Source: Oxalobacter vibrioformis
GTDB lineage: Bacteria > Pseudomonadota > Gammaproteobacteria > Burkholderiales > Burkholderiaceae_D
Direction: 5' to 3'
Assembly: GCF_027118995.1 (NCBI RefSeq)
Contig: NZ_CP098242.1
Coordinates: 1,588,501-1,652,500 of the forward strand
Length of the DNA stretch: 64,000 bases
Shown here: positions 28,348 through 39,341 of the stretch, piece after piece
Layout: the number at the start of each line of letters is the position of its first letter
Position numbering within the stretch: the first letter of the stretch is position 1
The notes under the pieces: generated by a model
The model's database searches: none
The model's input: only the letters and a program-made list of their open reading frames with translations
Told to the model about the DNA's origin: nothing
Position numbers and translations under genes: made by a program

Positions 28348-30231
28348 ATGCCCGAATATCGTTCCAGAACGTCCACCCATGGACGCAATATGGCCGGCGC
28401 CCGCGCGTTGTGGCGTGCGACAGGGATGAAAGATGGTGATTTCAACAAGCCGATTATTGCCGTCGTCAATTCATTTACCCAGTTTGTGCCGGGGCATGTC
28501 CATCTCAAGGATATGGGGCAGATGGTGGCGCGCGAGATTGAAGCGGCTGGCGGGGTTGCCAAGGAATTCAATACGATCGCTGTGGATGACGGTATTGCGA
28601 TGGGGCATGGTGGGATGCTGTATTCCCTGCCGTCACGCGAACTGATCGCCGATTCGGTGGAATATATGGTGAATGCGCATTGTGCAGATGCGATGGTCTG
28701 TATTTCCAATTGCGACAAGATTACGCCGGGGATGCTGATGGCCGCGCTCAGGCTGAATATCCCCGCCATTTTTGTTTCCGGCGGCCCGATGGAGGCCGGC
28801 AAGCTGGTGGATGTGCTGCATGGCCAGAAAAATGCGGATGAAAAGGAGCAGCGTATCGTCAAGATTGACCTGATCGATGCCATGATCCAGGCAGGAAATC
28901 CGCAGATCAGTGATGAAGAAGTGATGAACTATGAGCGTTCGGCCTGCCCGACCTGCGGCTCGTGCTCGGGGATGTTTACGGCAAACTCCATGAATTGCCT
29001 GATGGAAGCGCTGGGGATGGCGCTGCCAGGCAACGGTACGCTGGTTGCCACGCATGCCGACAGAAAAGAACTCTTTTTGCGTGCAGGCCGGACGATTGTC
29101 GGGCTGGCCAAACAGTATTATGAAAAGGATGATGCCTCGGTGCTGCCACGCAGTATTGTGACCAAGACGGCACTGGAAAATGCGATGGCGCTGGATGTCG
29201 CCATGGGCGGCTCGACCAATACGGTTTTGCACTTGCTGGCGGCGGCAAATGAAGGGGAAGTGCCGTTTGTGATGGCTGATATTGATCGGGTTTCCCGCCA
29301 CGTGCCTTGTCTGTGCAAGGTGTCACCGGCAACGCATGATTATTTCATTGAGGATGTACATCGTGCCGGCGGGATTTTCGGCATACTGGCAGAGCTGGCG
29401 CGTGCCGGCCTGATTGATACCAGTACGCCAACGGTTCACAGCCCGACGATGGCAGATGCAATTGCCCGTTATGACGTGATGACGACAAAAGATGAAGGGG
29501 TGCTGTCGCTGTACCGTGCAGCGCCAGGCGGCGTGCCGACACAGGTGGCATTTTCGCAGGATCGGCGGTATGAGGAGCTGGATACCAACCGGGTGTCCGG
29601 CTGTATCCGTAATCGTGAACATGCTTATACGGAAGATGGCGGCCTGGCTGTTCTGCATGGCAATATCGCGCTTGATGGCTGTATCGTGAAGACGGCCGGC
29701 GTGGATGAGCGTATCTGGAAATTTACCGGCAGAGCACGCATTTTTGAAAGCCAGGAGGATACGGTCGAGGCGATTTTGCAAGACAGGATTTTCCCGGGTG
29801 ATGTCATTATCGTCCGCTATGAGGGCCCCAAGGGCGGTCCCGGCATGCAGGAAATGTTGTATCCGACGTCCTACATCAAATCAAAGGGTCTGGGTTCAGA
29901 CTGTGCACTTTTCACCGATGGCCGTTTTTCCGGTGGTTCATCCGGGCTGGTGATCGGGCATGCTTCACCAGAGGCGGCATCCGGCGGTGCGGTTGGCCTC
30001 ATTGAAGAAGGCGACATGATTGAAATTGATATTCCGGCGCGCACCATCAATCTCCAGATCAGCGATACCGATCTGGCCCAGCGGCGCCGGAAAATGGACG
30101 CCAAAGGTGACAAGGCATGGAAACCGGTCAATCGGGAGCGCGTGGTATCAAAATCCCTGCAGGCTTATGCCGCCATGGCAACGTCAGCTGATCGTGGTGC
30201 GGTCAGGGACATCAACCAGTTGAAAAAATAA
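28348..30231 (+). CDS. ilvD: Dihydroxy-acid dehydratase
   Basis: At 627 residues it catalyses the third step of isoleucine and valine synthesis. IlvD signatures are present: [13 protein letters not shown] and [18 protein letters not shown], which hold Fe-S cluster cysteines, and a C-terminal [12 protein letters not shown]. Length and motifs match the E. coli-type enzyme, whose [4Fe-4S] cluster is oxygen-sensitive, which would suit an anaerobe. GGAGAAAGAC precedes the ATG. A strong terminator follows. Confidence 0.96.
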   Translation: MPEYRSRTSTHGRNMAGARALWRATGMKDGDFNKPIIAVVNSFTQFVPGHVHLKDMGQMVAREIEAAGGVAKEFNTIAVDDGIAMGHGGMLYSLPSRELIADSVEYMVNAHCADAMVCISNCDKITPGMLMAALRLNIPAIFVSGGPMEAGKLVDVLHGQKNADEKEQRIVKIDLIDAMIQAGNPQISDEEVMNYERSACPTCGSCSGMFTANSMNCLMEALGMALPGNGTLVATHADRKELFLRAGRTIVGLAKQYYEKDDASVLPRSIVTKTALENAMALDVAMGGSTNTVLHLLAAANEGEVPFVMADIDRVSRHVPCLCKVSPATHDYFIEDVHRAGGIFGILAELARAGLIDTSTPTVHSPTMADAIARYDVMTTKDEGVLSLYRAAPGGVPTQVAFSQDRRYEELDTNRVSGCIRNREHAYTEDGGLAVLHGNIALDGCIVKTAGVDERIWKFTGRARIFESQEDTVEAILQDRIFPGDVIIVRYEGPKGGPGMQEMLYPTSYIKSKGLGSDCALFTDGRFSGGSSGLVIGHASPEAASGGAVGLIEEGDMIEIDIPARTINLQISDTDLAQRRRKMDAKGDKAWKPVNRERVVSKSLQAYAAMATSADRGAVRDINQLKK

Positions 30232-30251
30232 GCTGTCTGATGACTCAGGAA

Positions 30252-30283
30252 AAAAATCCCCGTGTGACGGGGATTTTTCTTTT
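30252..30283 (+). terminator. Intrinsic terminator after ilvD
   Basis: AAAAATCCCCG at 30252-30262 pairs with CGGGGATTTTT at 30268-30278 over a TGTGA loop, followed by CTTTT. It separates ilvD from argH. Confidence 0.9.
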
Positions 30284-30348
30284 GATGAACAGGGCGGGTT
30301 TTTAGGGCGAGGCTGTTTTATAATCCCTAAATTCATCAGGATTACATT

Positions 30349-31746
30349 ATGAGTTCAGATTCCATTCAAAAAGGGGATGCCTGGTCCGGTCGTTTTTCCG
30401 AGCCGGTGGATGCGCTGGTACAGCGGTATACGGCATCGGTCACATTTGACAAGCGGCTGGCCGTTTATGATATCCAGGGGTCGCTTGCCCATGCGGAAAT
30501 GCTTCAGGCACAGGGGATACTGAGTGCCGGGGATTATGCTGATATCCAGCGCGGGATGGCGCAGATCACGAATGAGGTGAATGCCGGCGAATTTGACTGG
30601 CAGATTGCGCTTGAAGATGTGCACATGAATATCGAGAAACGCCTGACCGATCTGATCGGTGATGCGGGAAAACGCCTGCATACCGGTCGGTCACGCAATG
30701 ACCAGGTGGCAACGGATGTGCGCCTTTACCTGCGCTCTGAAATTGACCGGATTACCGGGTTGCTGCGCAACCTGATTGGCGCGCTCTTGGGGCTGGCCGA
30801 TCAGCATGCTGATACGATCATGCCCGGCTTTACTCATCTGCAGGTCGCCCAGCCGGTGACATTCGGGCACCATATGCTGGCGTATGCCGAGATGTTCAGA
30901 CGGGATATGGAGCGTATGACCGACTGCCGCAAACGGGTCAATCGCCTGCCGCTGGGCGCGGCTGCGCTGGCAGGAACCACATTCAATATCGATCGTGAGC
31001 GAGTCGCAAAAACGCTCGGTTTTGAGGGCATCTGCCGCAATTCACTGGATGCGGTGTCTGACCGGGATTTTGCCATTGAATTCTGTGCCGCTGCGGCATT
31101 GGTGATGGTGCATGTTTCGCGTATGTCCGAGGAGTTCATTATCTGGATGAGCCCGCGATTCAATTTCATTGATATTGCCGATCGTTTCTGTACCGGTTCA
31201 TCGATCATGCCGCAAAAGAAAAATCCGGATGTGCCGGAACTGGCACGCGGAAAAACCGGCCGGGTAAACGGCAACCTGATGTCGCTTTTGACGCTGATGA
31301 AGGGGCAGCCGCTGGCGTATAACAAGGACAACCAGGAAGACAAGGAGCCGCTTTTTGATACGGCGGATACGCTGATTGATACCCTGCGTATTTTTGTCGA
31401 TATGGTCGGTGCGATCACGCTCAAAGTGGAATCCATGCGCCTGGCGGCACTGGAAGGGTATGCGACAGCAACGGACCTGGCAGATTACCTGGTGAAAAAG
31501 GGGCTGCCTTTCCGGGTTGCCCATGAGGTCGTGGCAAGGGCTGTGCGCACCTGTGTGGAAAAAAACTGTGACCTGAGTGATCTGACGCTGGAAGAAATGC
31601 AGGCTTTTTCTCCACTGATCGAAGCAGATGTGATGTCTGTCCTGACGCTGGAGGGATCGATTTCTGCACGGAACCATGCCGGTGGAACCGCGCCAAAACA
31701 GGTGAGAAAAGCGGTTGTCGCCATGAAGAAAGAGCTGGGATTATAG
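30349..31746 (+). CDS. argH: Argininosuccinate lyase
   Basis: A 465-residue fumarase-superfamily enzyme making arginine and fumarate. The signature [15 protein letters not shown] with the catalytic serine loop is present, as are the [13 protein letters not shown] and TRLQVAQPV-like ([15 protein letters not shown]) segments. The start [19 protein letters not shown] is typical for this group. It has its own upstream region after the ilvD terminator. Confidence 0.96.
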   Translation: MSSDSIQKGDAWSGRFSEPVDALVQRYTASVTFDKRLAVYDIQGSLAHAEMLQAQGILSAGDYADIQRGMAQITNEVNAGEFDWQIALEDVHMNIEKRLTDLIGDAGKRLHTGRSRNDQVATDVRLYLRSEIDRITGLLRNLIGALLGLADQHADTIMPGFTHLQVAQPVTFGHHMLAYAEMFRRDMERMTDCRKRVNRLPLGAAALAGTTFNIDRERVAKTLGFEGICRNSLDAVSDRDFAIEFCAAAALVMVHVSRMSEEFIIWMSPRFNFIDIADRFCTGSSIMPQKKNPDVPELARGKTGRVNGNLMSLLTLMKGQPLAYNKDNQEDKEPLFDTADTLIDTLRIFVDMVGAITLKVESMRLAALEGYATATDLADYLVKKGLPFRVAHEVVARAVRTCVEKNCDLSDLTLEEMQAFSPLIEADVMSVLTLEGSISARNHAGGTAPKQVRKAVVAMKKELGL

Positions 31747-31805
31747 AAATGGATGAAAGCCGGTGATGTCACCGGATGGATTGTTAACTGAATCGGGAGG
31801 GTTGC

Positions 31806-32420
31806 TTGTTTGCCATTATTGAAGCTGCCGGCTGGCCTATCTGGCTCTTGTTGATTGCCTCTGTTGTCGGGATGGCACTGATCATTGAGCGTTTATGGTA
31901 CCTGCGCAGCAACCGCATCGTGCCCAAGGGATTGCTAAATGAAGTGATACAGGTTTACCGGGAAGGCAATGTCAATGAAGAGACGATAGAACGGCTGGAG
32001 CAGAATTCCCCGCTGGGCATTATTCTGGCCGCTGCGCTGAGAAATGCCGGACTGTCGCGTGACGAGATGCGGCACTCCATTGAGGAAACCGGACGCGGGG
32101 TAGCGCATCAACTGGAGCGTTTTCTGACGACAATCGGCACGATTGCGACACTGTCTCCGCTGATGGGGCTTTTCGGCACGATTGTCGGCATGATCGAGAT
32201 TTTTGGCGCACAGACTGCTGCGGGCGCCAATCCGGTCCAACTGGCGCAGGGGATTTCCATTGCGCTGTACAACACGGGATTCGGTTTGCTGATTGCGATG
32301 CCGACGCTGGTGTTTTACCGGCATTTCCGCGCACTGGTGGACCGCTTTCTTGTGGAAATGGAAATGCAGGCGGTCAAGCTGGTTGAGGTGGTACACAGCC
32401 AGCATTTTATGGAAGTATAG
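31806..32420 (+). CDS. MotA/TolQ/ExbB-family proton channel protein
   Basis: A 204-residue inner-membrane protein with three membrane segments (near residues 8-28, 110-135 and 150-175). The family motif SPLMGLFGTIVGMIEIF is in the second. It starts with TTG at 31806, four bases after GGGAGGG. With the following ExbD/TolR-type protein it would form a proton-driven motor. The pair sits directly ahead of lpxK, as in many betaproteobacteria, so it is a separate pair from tolQR. The partner it energises is not evident here. Confidence 0.85.
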   Translation: MFAIIEAAGWPIWLLLIASVVGMALIIERLWYLRSNRIVPKGLLNEVIQVYREGNVNEETIERLEQNSPLGIILAAALRNAGLSRDEMRHSIEETGRGVAHQLERFLTTIGTIATLSPLMGLFGTIVGMIEIFGAQTAAGANPVQLAQGISIALYNTGFGLLIAMPTLVFYRHFRALVDRFLVEMEMQAVKLVEVVHSQHFMEV

Positions 32421-32429
32421 AGAGCACCC

Positions 32430-32861
32430 ATGGATTTTCGTAAGCGCAAAGCACGTGATGAACCGGAAATCAACCTGATTCCGTTTATTGATGTGCTGCT
32501 GGTTATCCTGATTTTCCTGATGGTGACAACCACGTACAGTAAATACACGGAATTGCAGATTACCCTGCCCACGGCGCATGCCGACATGATGCCGGAGCGG
32601 CCTAATGAGTTGTATGTGACCATTGATGCGTCAGGCCAGTATGCCATTAACAACCATCGCATCACTTACGAAAATCCGGCGCAACTGGCAAGGGAAATGC
32701 GGATTATCGCGCCGGAGTCAACCGATGTGAAAGATCCGGTTGTGATTATTGCCGCTGACGGCAGTGCCCCTCATCAGCGCGTCATCAATGTCATGGAAGC
32801 CGCCCGCCTGGCGGGACTGGAAAGGCTGACGTTTGCCACGCAGTCAGAAGCAGGGGGATAA
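32430..32861 (+). CDS. ExbD/TolR-family protein
   Basis: A 143-residue protein with one N-terminal membrane helix containing the conserved Asp (EINLIPFIDVLLVILIFLM), then a periplasmic domain with IAADGSAPHQRVINVMEAAR. The Asp in the helix is the proton-pathway residue in ExbD and TolR. It follows the channel gene by 9 bp and ends 10 bp before the lpxK start. Confidence 0.88.
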   Translation: MDFRKRKARDEPEINLIPFIDVLLVILIFLMVTTTYSKYTELQITLPTAHADMMPERPNELYVTIDASGQYAINNHRITYENPAQLAREMRIIAPESTDVKDPVVIIAADGSAPHQRVINVMEAARLAGLERLTFATQSEAGG

Positions 32862-32871
32862 TCCCGGATCG

Positions 32872-33918
32872 ATGAAATCGTCACCAAAAACAGACTGGAT
32901 GGCTATCTGGCAGGATCGCGGCAGGCTTGCCGGGCTCCTGTGGCCGCTATCCCTGCTTTTTCGCCTGGTGGTCTGGGCAAGGCGAAAAGCTTACCAGGCA
33001 GGGTTTTTCAAATCGTCGAAACTGCCGGTACCGGTTGTGGTGGTCGGCAATATTTTTATAGGCGGTACCGGAAAAACCCCCCTGGTGATCTGGCTGGCTA
33101 AAGCATTGACGCGCGCGGGTTTTCATCCGGGCGTTGTTTCGCGGGGTTATGGCGCAAAGGGGAAGCTGCCGGAGGAGGTTCTGCCGGATTCCCTGCCGGG
33201 CAATACCGGAGATGAGCCGCTTCTGATCCGTTTGAACGCCGGCTGTCCGGTTGTGGTGGGAAAAAAGCGGGTGGATGCGGCCCGGCTGTTGCTTGAGCGG
33301 CACCCTGACGTCAATGTCATTATTTCAGATGATGGATTGCAGCACTATGCCATGCAGCGGGATATCGAGATGGTTCTTTTTGACGGGCGGGGGGCCGGAA
33401 ACGGGTGGATGTTGCCTGCGGGACCATTAAGGGAGCCTGTTTCCCGTCGCCGCGATTTTACCGTGGTCAACAGCATGAATTATCCGGCGCCCGGCAATCT
33501 GATTTATTCCCCGGATATTTTCCTGATGCAGTTGGCCGGCGATACGGCTGAAATGCTGATGGACCGTTCAAGGCGCATGACGCTGGCCGAACTGTCCGAA
33601 AGCGGGCGGCATGGGCGTCTGCGGATTGCAGCCGTTGCCGGGATCGGCAACCCGGCCCGTTTTTTTGTCATGCTGAAAACCGCCCGTCTGGAGGTACAGA
33701 CATGCCCACTTCCTGATCATTTTGATTATGCCAGCAACCCTTTTGAGAAAATGGATGCGGATATCATTCTGGTCACGGAGAAAGATGCAGTAAAATGTGC
33801 CCGAATAGCTGCCATCGCAAAGGACACACGTATCTGGGTTGTGCCGGTGAGAGCGCAGCTTGATGATGGACTGGAACAGAAAATAGTGGAGAAATGCCGT
33901 GAATACGGAACTGCTTGA
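32872..33918 (+). CDS. lpxK: Tetraacyldisaccharide 4'-kinase
   Basis: The ATG at 32872 gives 348 residues; the frame is open upstream into the previous gene. The P-loop-like motif [18 protein letters not shown] and [14 protein letters not shown] are diagnostic of LpxK, which phosphorylates the lipid A disaccharide at the inner membrane. An N-terminal hydrophobic segment ([14 protein letters not shown]) anchors it. It overlaps the next gene by 20 bp. Confidence 0.94.
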   Translation: MKSSPKTDWMAIWQDRGRLAGLLWPLSLLFRLVVWARRKAYQAGFFKSSKLPVPVVVVGNIFIGGTGKTPLVIWLAKALTRAGFHPGVVSRGYGAKGKLPEEVLPDSLPGNTGDEPLLIRLNAGCPVVVGKKRVDAARLLLERHPDVNVIISDDGLQHYAMQRDIEMVLFDGRGAGNGWMLPAGPLREPVSRRRDFTVVNSMNYPAPGNLIYSPDIFLMQLAGDTAEMLMDRSRRMTLAELSESGRHGRLRIAAVAGIGNPARFFVMLKTARLEVQTCPLPDHFDYASNPFEKMDADIILVTEKDAVKCARIAAIAKDTRIWVVPVRAQLDDGLEQKIVEKCREYGTA

Positions 33919-34078
33919 CATACTGGTATGCCCGCTGTGCAAGGCGCCGGTTCATTATGACAGGGAAAAACAGGAACTCATCTGTCGCTCTGACCGACTG
34001 GCTTATCCGATCCGCGACGGTATTCCTGTCATGTGGGCAGACCAGGCGCGGGAACTTGAAGACGATGAATTTCCCTGA
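33899..34078 (+). CDS. Trm112-family small zinc-ribbon-like protein
   Basis: A 59-residue protein starting with GTG at 33899, inside the end of lpxK, after GTGGAGAAAT. The motif [20 protein letters not shown], a further Cys, and [12 protein letters not shown] are typical of bacterial Trm112/YcaR-like proteins. Eukaryotic Trm112 activates methyltransferases; the role of the bacterial protein between lpxK and kdsB is not settled. The neighbourhood lpxK-Trm112-kdsB is widely conserved. Confidence 0.88.
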   Translation: MNTELLDILVCPLCKAPVHYDREKQELICRSDRLAYPIRDGIPVMWADQARELEDDEFP

Positions 34079-34103
34079 TCCATTATATTGAGCGGCTGAT
34101 CTT

Positions 34104-34874
34104 ATGTCCTTTCATGTTGTTATTCCTGCCCGTCTGGCGTCCACCCGTCTTCCCAACAAACCGCTTGCCGATATCGGCGGAAAGCCGATGGTGGTTCGTG
34201 TCGCCGAGCGGGCCCGTCTTTCCGGTGCCTCGGAAGTGATTGTGGCAACCGATGATGCTTCTATTATTGGTGCCTGCACGGCACATGGCGTGACAGCCAT
34301 GATGACGCTGGCAACCCATCCGTCGGGTACGGACCGTATTGCTGAAGTGGCCCAAAAAATGCAGTGGCCGGATGAGGCGGTTGTTGTGAATGTCCAGGGG
34401 GACGAACCATTGATTGAACCGGAGCTGATTGCCGCGACGGCTGCAAAAATCAGTGAAAAGACACCGATGGCCACAGCGGCACATCCGATTCATGCTGCCG
34501 GGGATCTTTTTAATCCGAATATTGTGAAAGTGATTTTAGACAGCGAAGATCGCGCGCTTTATTTTTCAAGGGCGCCGATTCCCTGGGATCGATCCGCTTT
34601 TGCTGAGAAGCCGCAGAAGCTGCCGGCAGGTTATGAAGCCTTAAGACATGTCGGGCTGTATGCGTTTCGTAACGCCTTTTTACAGCAATATCCCACGTTG
34701 CCGATTTCGCCTGTCGAGCAGTTTGAAGCGCTTGAACAGCTGCGGGTTTTATGGCACGGCCATACCATAGCCGTCTATGTGAGCCACACGATTCCAGCCG
34801 CGGGTGTTGATACGCCGGAAGACCTTGAACGGGTGCGAAGGCATTTTTTATTGGCTCAGGATCAGTCTAAGTAA
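34104..34874 (+). CDS. kdsB: CMP-KDO synthetase
   Basis: A 256-residue nucleotidyltransferase (3-deoxy-manno-octulosonate cytidylyltransferase). It begins [19 protein letters not shown] and has [15 protein letters not shown], which binds CTP and magnesium, and [12 protein letters not shown]. It activates KDO for transfer to lipid A and continues the LPS theme of lpxK. Confidence 0.95.
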   Translation: MSFHVVIPARLASTRLPNKPLADIGGKPMVVRVAERARLSGASEVIVATDDASIIGACTAHGVTAMMTLATHPSGTDRIAEVAQKMQWPDEAVVVNVQGDEPLIEPELIAATAAKISEKTPMATAAHPIHAAGDLFNPNIVKVILDSEDRALYFSRAPIPWDRSAFAEKPQKLPAGYEALRHVGLYAFRNAFLQQYPTLPISPVEQFEALEQLRVLWHGHTIAVYVSHTIPAAGVDTPEDLERVRRHFLLAQDQSK

Positions 34875-34948
34875 CTCAAAACACTCGAAATTGTTGCGAT
34901 TCCAAGTTAAAATCTAATGTTTTTGGGAAATACGCAAATTAATTATAT

Positions 34949-35004
34949 GGACAAAACAGGGCTGTGGTCCGAAAAAACGGACACGGGCCTCTTTTTTGTT
35001 GTCC
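34949..35004 (+). promoter_or_regulatory. Structured region between kdsB and adk
   Basis: An inner stem GTCCG (34967-34971) pairs with CGGAC (34978-34982) over a short A-rich loop, and a T6 run lies at 34992-34997. An outer stem GGACAA (34949-34954) pairs with TTGTCC (34999-35004). The inner stem plus T-tract could terminate kdsB transcription. The outer pairing could instead fold the adk leader. The two readings cannot be separated by eye. Confidence 0.35.
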
Positions 35005-35011
35005 ATTTTGA

Positions 35012-35686
<675 letters not shown>

Positions 35687-35748
35687 CCCCGTTTTCGAGC
35701 AGATTTTCAATTACATAACGACTGGATAGATAATAAAAAGGAGTAAAC

Positions 35749-37989
35749 ATGGCAGCAGGTTTGTGGTTTGCCGTAGTGTGTGGAATTATTGCCGTTGTAT
35801 ACGGTCTTGTGACGAGAAACTGGATTCTCAAGCAGGATGCCGGTAACCAGGCCATGCAGGATATCGCGCAGGCGATCCAGCAGGGAGCTGCAGCGTATCT
35901 GGCGCGCCAGTATCGTACGATTGCCGTTGTCGGTATTGTCCTGTTTATTGCCATCGGGTTTATTCCGGGACTGGGTTTTTCTACCGCTATCGGGTTTCTT
36001 GTCGGCGCCATACTTTCCGGCGCATGCGGCTTTATCGGCATGAATGTTTCGGTTCGCGCCAATGTCCGCACCGCGCAGGCAGCGGTTACCGGCATGAACG
36101 AAGCGCTCAATGTCGCTTTCAAGGGTGGCGCGATTACCGGGATGCTGGTTGCCGGGCTGGGTCTTCTGGGCGTGGCCCTTTTCTATCTGGCACTGATCCT
36201 CGTTGCACCGGCCAATACGTCACTTTCTGCCCATGACATCATCAAGCCGCTGATCGGCCTGGCGTTTGGTGCGTCGCTGATTTCGATTTTCGCCCGTCTG
36301 GGTGGCGGTATTTTTACCAAGGGCGCTGATGTGGGTGCAGACCTGGTCGGCAAGGTGGAAGCCGGTATCCCTGAAGATGATCCGCGCAATCCTGCCGTGA
36401 TTGCCGACAACGTGGGTGACAATGTGGGTGACTGTGCCGGTATGGCAGCAGACCTTTTTGAAACGTATGTGGTCACCCTGATTGCGACCATGCTCCTGGG
36501 TGCGCTGTTGATTACCAATGCCACGACCCAGGCGATTCTGTATCCGCTGGTGCTGGGCGGGGTTTCCATTATCGGTTCGATTGTCGGCTGTTCGCTGGTC
36601 AAGGCTGATCCGGACAAGAAGGTGATGTCAGCGCTTTACAAAGGGCTCTGGTGGTCTGCCGGACTTTCACTGATTGGTTTCGTGATTGTGACCTGGTTCA
36701 TGATGCCGGAAGACATGCGCTGGCAGATGATTGGCGCGTCGGTTGTCGGTATTGTTCTCACCGGACTCATGGTTTATATCACCGAGTACTATACGGGAAC
36801 CGACTTCAAGCCGGTCAAGCATATTGCCGAAGCATCGACGACGGGTCATGGCACCAACATTATTGCCGGTCTGGGCATCTCCATGAAGTCAACCGCCTAT
36901 CCGGTGCTGGCAGTCTGTGTTGCCATTTTTGTTTCTTACCAGTTTTGTGGCGGCCTGTACGGTGTTGCTATTGCGGCGACGTCCATGCTGTCGATGGCTG
37001 GGATTATCGTGGCACTCGATGCCTATGGCCCGATTACCGATAATGCCGGTGGCATTGCGGAAATGGCCGGCATGCCGGATTCCGTTCGCGCCATTACCGA
37101 CCCGCTTGATGCCGTGGGCAATACAACCAAGGCGGTGACCAAGGGCTATGCGATCGGTTCGGCAGCACTTGCGGCTATTGTGCTTTTTGCCGATTATACG
37201 CATGCGCTGGAGTCCGTCGGTCATACCACGACATTTGACCTGTCCAATCCGCGTGTCATCATTGGCCTCTTTATTGGCGGCCTGATTCCCTACCTTTTCA
37301 GCGCGATGGCGATGGAAGCGGTTGGCCGTGCAGCCGGTGCTGTCGTGGTTGAAGTGCGCCGCCAGTTCAAGGAGATCAAGGGCATCATGACCGGTGAAGG
37401 CAAGCCCCAATACGACAAGGCAGTAGACATGCTGACAACGGCGGCGATCAAGGAAATGATCATTCCATCCCTCCTGCCGGTGGTCGTACCGATTGTGGTT
37501 GGCCTGGCATTGGGACCTGCTGCTTTGGGTGGTGTGCTGATGGGGACGATTGTGACCGGGATTTTCGTTGCGATTTCCATGACGACCGGGGGCGGTGCCT
37601 GGGATAATGCGAAAAAGTACATTGAAGATGGTCACTTTGGTGGTAAAGGTTCCGAAGCCCATAAAGCGGCGGTGACCGGTGACACGGTGGGCGATCCGTA
37701 TAAAGATACGGCAGGCCCGGCGGTCAATCCACTGATCAAGATCATCAATATTGTGGCATTGCTCATTGTGCCGCTGTTGCCGATGACGGTAACCGAAGCG
37801 GATACCCAGCCTGAGCCGGTAACCGCTGTGGTGGCACCGACTGTTCCTGCCAAGGCGGTGACAGAGCCTGCACTGGCAACCGGCAAGATGAACGTGAATA
37901 CCACGCCGCCGGTTACCTCGTCGGCTGTACCGGCAGCAGTAGAGCCTGCGGCGACAGAGGAAACGCCGCCGCCTGTTCCAGCCAAGTAA
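35749..37989 (+). CDS. hppA: Membrane-bound proton-pumping pyrophosphatase (K+-independent type)
   Basis: A 746-residue protein with about 16 membrane helices that couples PPi hydrolysis to ion pumping. The catalytic motif [14 protein letters not shown] with the adjoining DNVGDNVGD is intact. The [10 protein letters not shown] segment has Lys461 where K+-dependent pumps have Ala, so it should be a K+-independent H+ pump. After the last helix it carries an unusual tail of about 66 residues rich in Pro, Ala, Thr and Val (codons 681-746). AAGGAG lies 6 bp before the ATG, and a strong terminator follows. Confidence 0.93.
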   Translation: MAAGLWFAVVCGIIAVVYGLVTRNWILKQDAGNQAMQDIAQAIQQGAAAYLARQYRTIAVVGIVLFIAIGFIPGLGFSTAIGFLVGAILSGACGFIGMNVSVRANVRTAQAAVTGMNEALNVAFKGGAITGMLVAGLGLLGVALFYLALILVAPANTSLSAHDIIKPLIGLAFGASLISIFARLGGGIFTKGADVGADLVGKVEAGIPEDDPRNPAVIADNVGDNVGDCAGMAADLFETYVVTLIATMLLGALLITNATTQAILYPLVLGGVSIIGSIVGCSLVKADPDKKVMSALYKGLWWSAGLSLIGFVIVTWFMMPEDMRWQMIGASVVGIVLTGLMVYITEYYTGTDFKPVKHIAEASTTGHGTNIIAGLGISMKSTAYPVLAVCVAIFVSYQFCGGLYGVAIAATSMLSMAGIIVALDAYGPITDNAGGIAEMAGMPDSVRAITDPLDAVGNTTKAVTKGYAIGSAALAAIVLFADYTHALESVGHTTTFDLSNPRVIIGLFIGGLIPYLFSAMAMEAVGRAAGAVVVEVRRQFKEIKGIMTGEGKPQYDKAVDMLTTAAIKEMIIPSLLPVVVPIVVGLALGPAALGGVLMGTIVTGIFVAISMTTGGGAWDNAKKYIEDGHFGGKGSEAHKAAVTGDTVGDPYKDTAGPAVNPLIKIINIVALLIVPLLPMTVTEADTQPEPVTAVVAPTVPAKAVTEPALATGKMNVNTTPPVTSSAVPAAVEPAATEETPPPVPAK

Positions 37990-38005
37990 ATAGTCCGTGT
38001 TACCA

Positions 38006-38037
38006 AATAAAAAAGCAGCTTCGGCTGCTTTTTTATT
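38006..38037. terminator. Bidirectional terminator between hppA and the TPM gene
   Basis: AATAAAAAAGCAGC at 38006-38019 and GCTGCTTTTTTATT at 38024-38037 form a 14-bp perfect stem with a TTCG tetraloop. A and T tracts flank it on both strands. It serves both hppA and the convergent gene that ends at 38053. Confidence 0.93.
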
Positions 38038-38052
38038 GAGGAAAAATAACAG

Positions 38053-38544
38053 CTAAAGGAGGATGGGCTCATCCGGCAGCTGGTTTTCCCGTGGCCCGTT
38101 CAGCGGAAAATGCTGTTTGAGGAGTTGATTGATGGATGTCAGTGCGTCCAGTGTGCTTTGCTGAAAACGTCCCTGGCTGAATCCTTCTGTCATGGTCAAG
38201 CAGATGGTATCCCACTCCTTCTGATCCACTTTGGGGGCAACACCGCGGTCTGCCACAATTTCAACCTGACGGTCCGCCAGATTGATATAGACCAGGACAC
38301 CGCAGTTTTCTTCCGTATCCCAGATGCCGTAGCGCCCGAAGAGTTCAAGCGCTCTTTCTCTCGGTGCGGTTTTTGCACGGATGGCATCCATTGACAGGGC
38401 TGGTTCGATAATGACACGCAGTTCGGCCCGGTGGGTTTTCTCGCCCTCGGTAATGCAGCTTTCGATGGCTTTGAGTGTCGTCGCAGGAAAGACGCGGCTT
38501 GCTGCCGTGCGGGTGGTGAAAAGATGTCGGAAAAAACGGCTCAT
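38053..38544 (-). CDS. TPM-domain protein, cytosolic or membrane-associated
   Basis: The ATG at 38544 follows a strong AAGGAG and gives 163 residues (MSRFFRHLFTTRTAAS). An upstream extension to 38655 overlaps the next gene and is rejected. A single TPM (TLP18.3/Psb32/MOLO-1) domain is seen: AELRVIIEPAL, RALELFGRYGIWDTEENCGV and IVADRGVAPKVDQKEW. There is no signal peptide. It is the last gene of lemA-TPM-TPM, a common cluster of unknown role. Confidence 0.8.
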   Translation of the reverse strand: MSRFFRHLFTTRTAASRVFPATTLKAIESCITEGEKTHRAELRVIIEPALSMDAIRAKTAPRERALELFGRYGIWDTEENCGVLVYINLADRQVEIVADRGVAPKVDQKEWDTICLTMTEGFSQGRFQQSTLDALTSINQLLKQHFPLNGPRENQLPDEPILL

Positions 38545-38554
38545 GATGTACTCC

Positions 38555-39331
38555 TTACCAGTTGCCCGAGGCGCCGCCGCCGGAAAAGCCACCCCCGCCA
38601 CCGGAAAATCCGCCGCCACCGCCGCCAAAGCCACCGCCACCAAAGCGGTCATCATCCCTTCCCCGGTATCTGCCGAGGCTTCCGCCCAGTATGATACCGC
38701 TCAGAAAAGCGCCCCGTCTTCTGGAGCGGATGAGGATGAAAATGAACAGCAGCATGATGAAGAAAGACAGCCATGATCCGATCTGACTTGCCTGCTGTTC
38801 CTTTTCTGCCGGTGGTGCAAATTCTTCCTGGTTCAGTGTGGCGATAATGGCAGAAACCCCGGCGGAAAGTCCGCCATAGAAGTCATTGAGCCTGAAGCGC
38901 GGGGCGATGACATCCTGGAGGATACGCTTGGCCTGGATATCGGTCAGCACGCCTTCTGTGCCGCGTCCGCTTTCAATCCGGAGCCGGTTCAGCGCGGGCG
39001 GGTTGTTTTTGGCAACCAGCAGCAAAACGCCGTCGTCAACGCCTTCCCTGCCAAGTTTCCATGCATCGACGACCCGGATACTGTATTGCTCAATGGATTC
39101 TGGCTCGGTGCTGTCAACCAGCAGGAGAGCGATCTGGCTGCCTTTTTCGGCCTCATAGTCCCGTAATGTTTTTTCGAGTGTCTCCCGTTCGTCAGGGGTG
39201 AGCATACCGGCCAGATCCGTTACCCGCGTTTGAAGCGGGGGGACAGCTTTCAGTTCCTGTGCCTGGCTGGCCGCACACAATAAAACAAGCAGTGAGGCGA
39301 AAAGCAGACGAAAAAACGCGGGGTGTTTCAT
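38555..39331 (-). CDS. TPM-domain (YgcG-family) secreted membrane protein
   Basis: About 258 residues. It has a signal peptide ending near CAASQAQ, an exported TPM domain (VTDLAGMLTPDERETLEKTL; SQIALLLVDST; RIESGRGTEGVLTD), one membrane helix (WLSFFIMLLFIFILI), then a Gly-rich tail (repeats of GGGGFSGG) ending GASGNW. GTG 39334 is an alternative start; neither start has a clear ribosome-binding site. The downstream stop lies 10 bp from the next TPM gene. Function is unknown, but pairing with LemA is conserved. Confidence 0.82.
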   Translation of the reverse strand: MKHPAFFRLLFASLLVLLCAASQAQELKAVPPLQTRVTDLAGMLTPDERETLEKTLRDYEAEKGSQIALLLVDSTEPESIEQYSIRVVDAWKLGREGVDDGVLLLVAKNNPPALNRLRIESGRGTEGVLTDIQAKRILQDVIAPRFRLNDFYGGLSAGVSAIIATLNQEEFAPPAEKEQQASQIGSWLSFFIMLLFIFILIRSRRRGAFLSGIILGGSLGRYRGRDDDRFGGGGFGGGGGGFSGGGGGFSGGGASGNW

Positions 39332-39341
39332 CACTTAGGCA

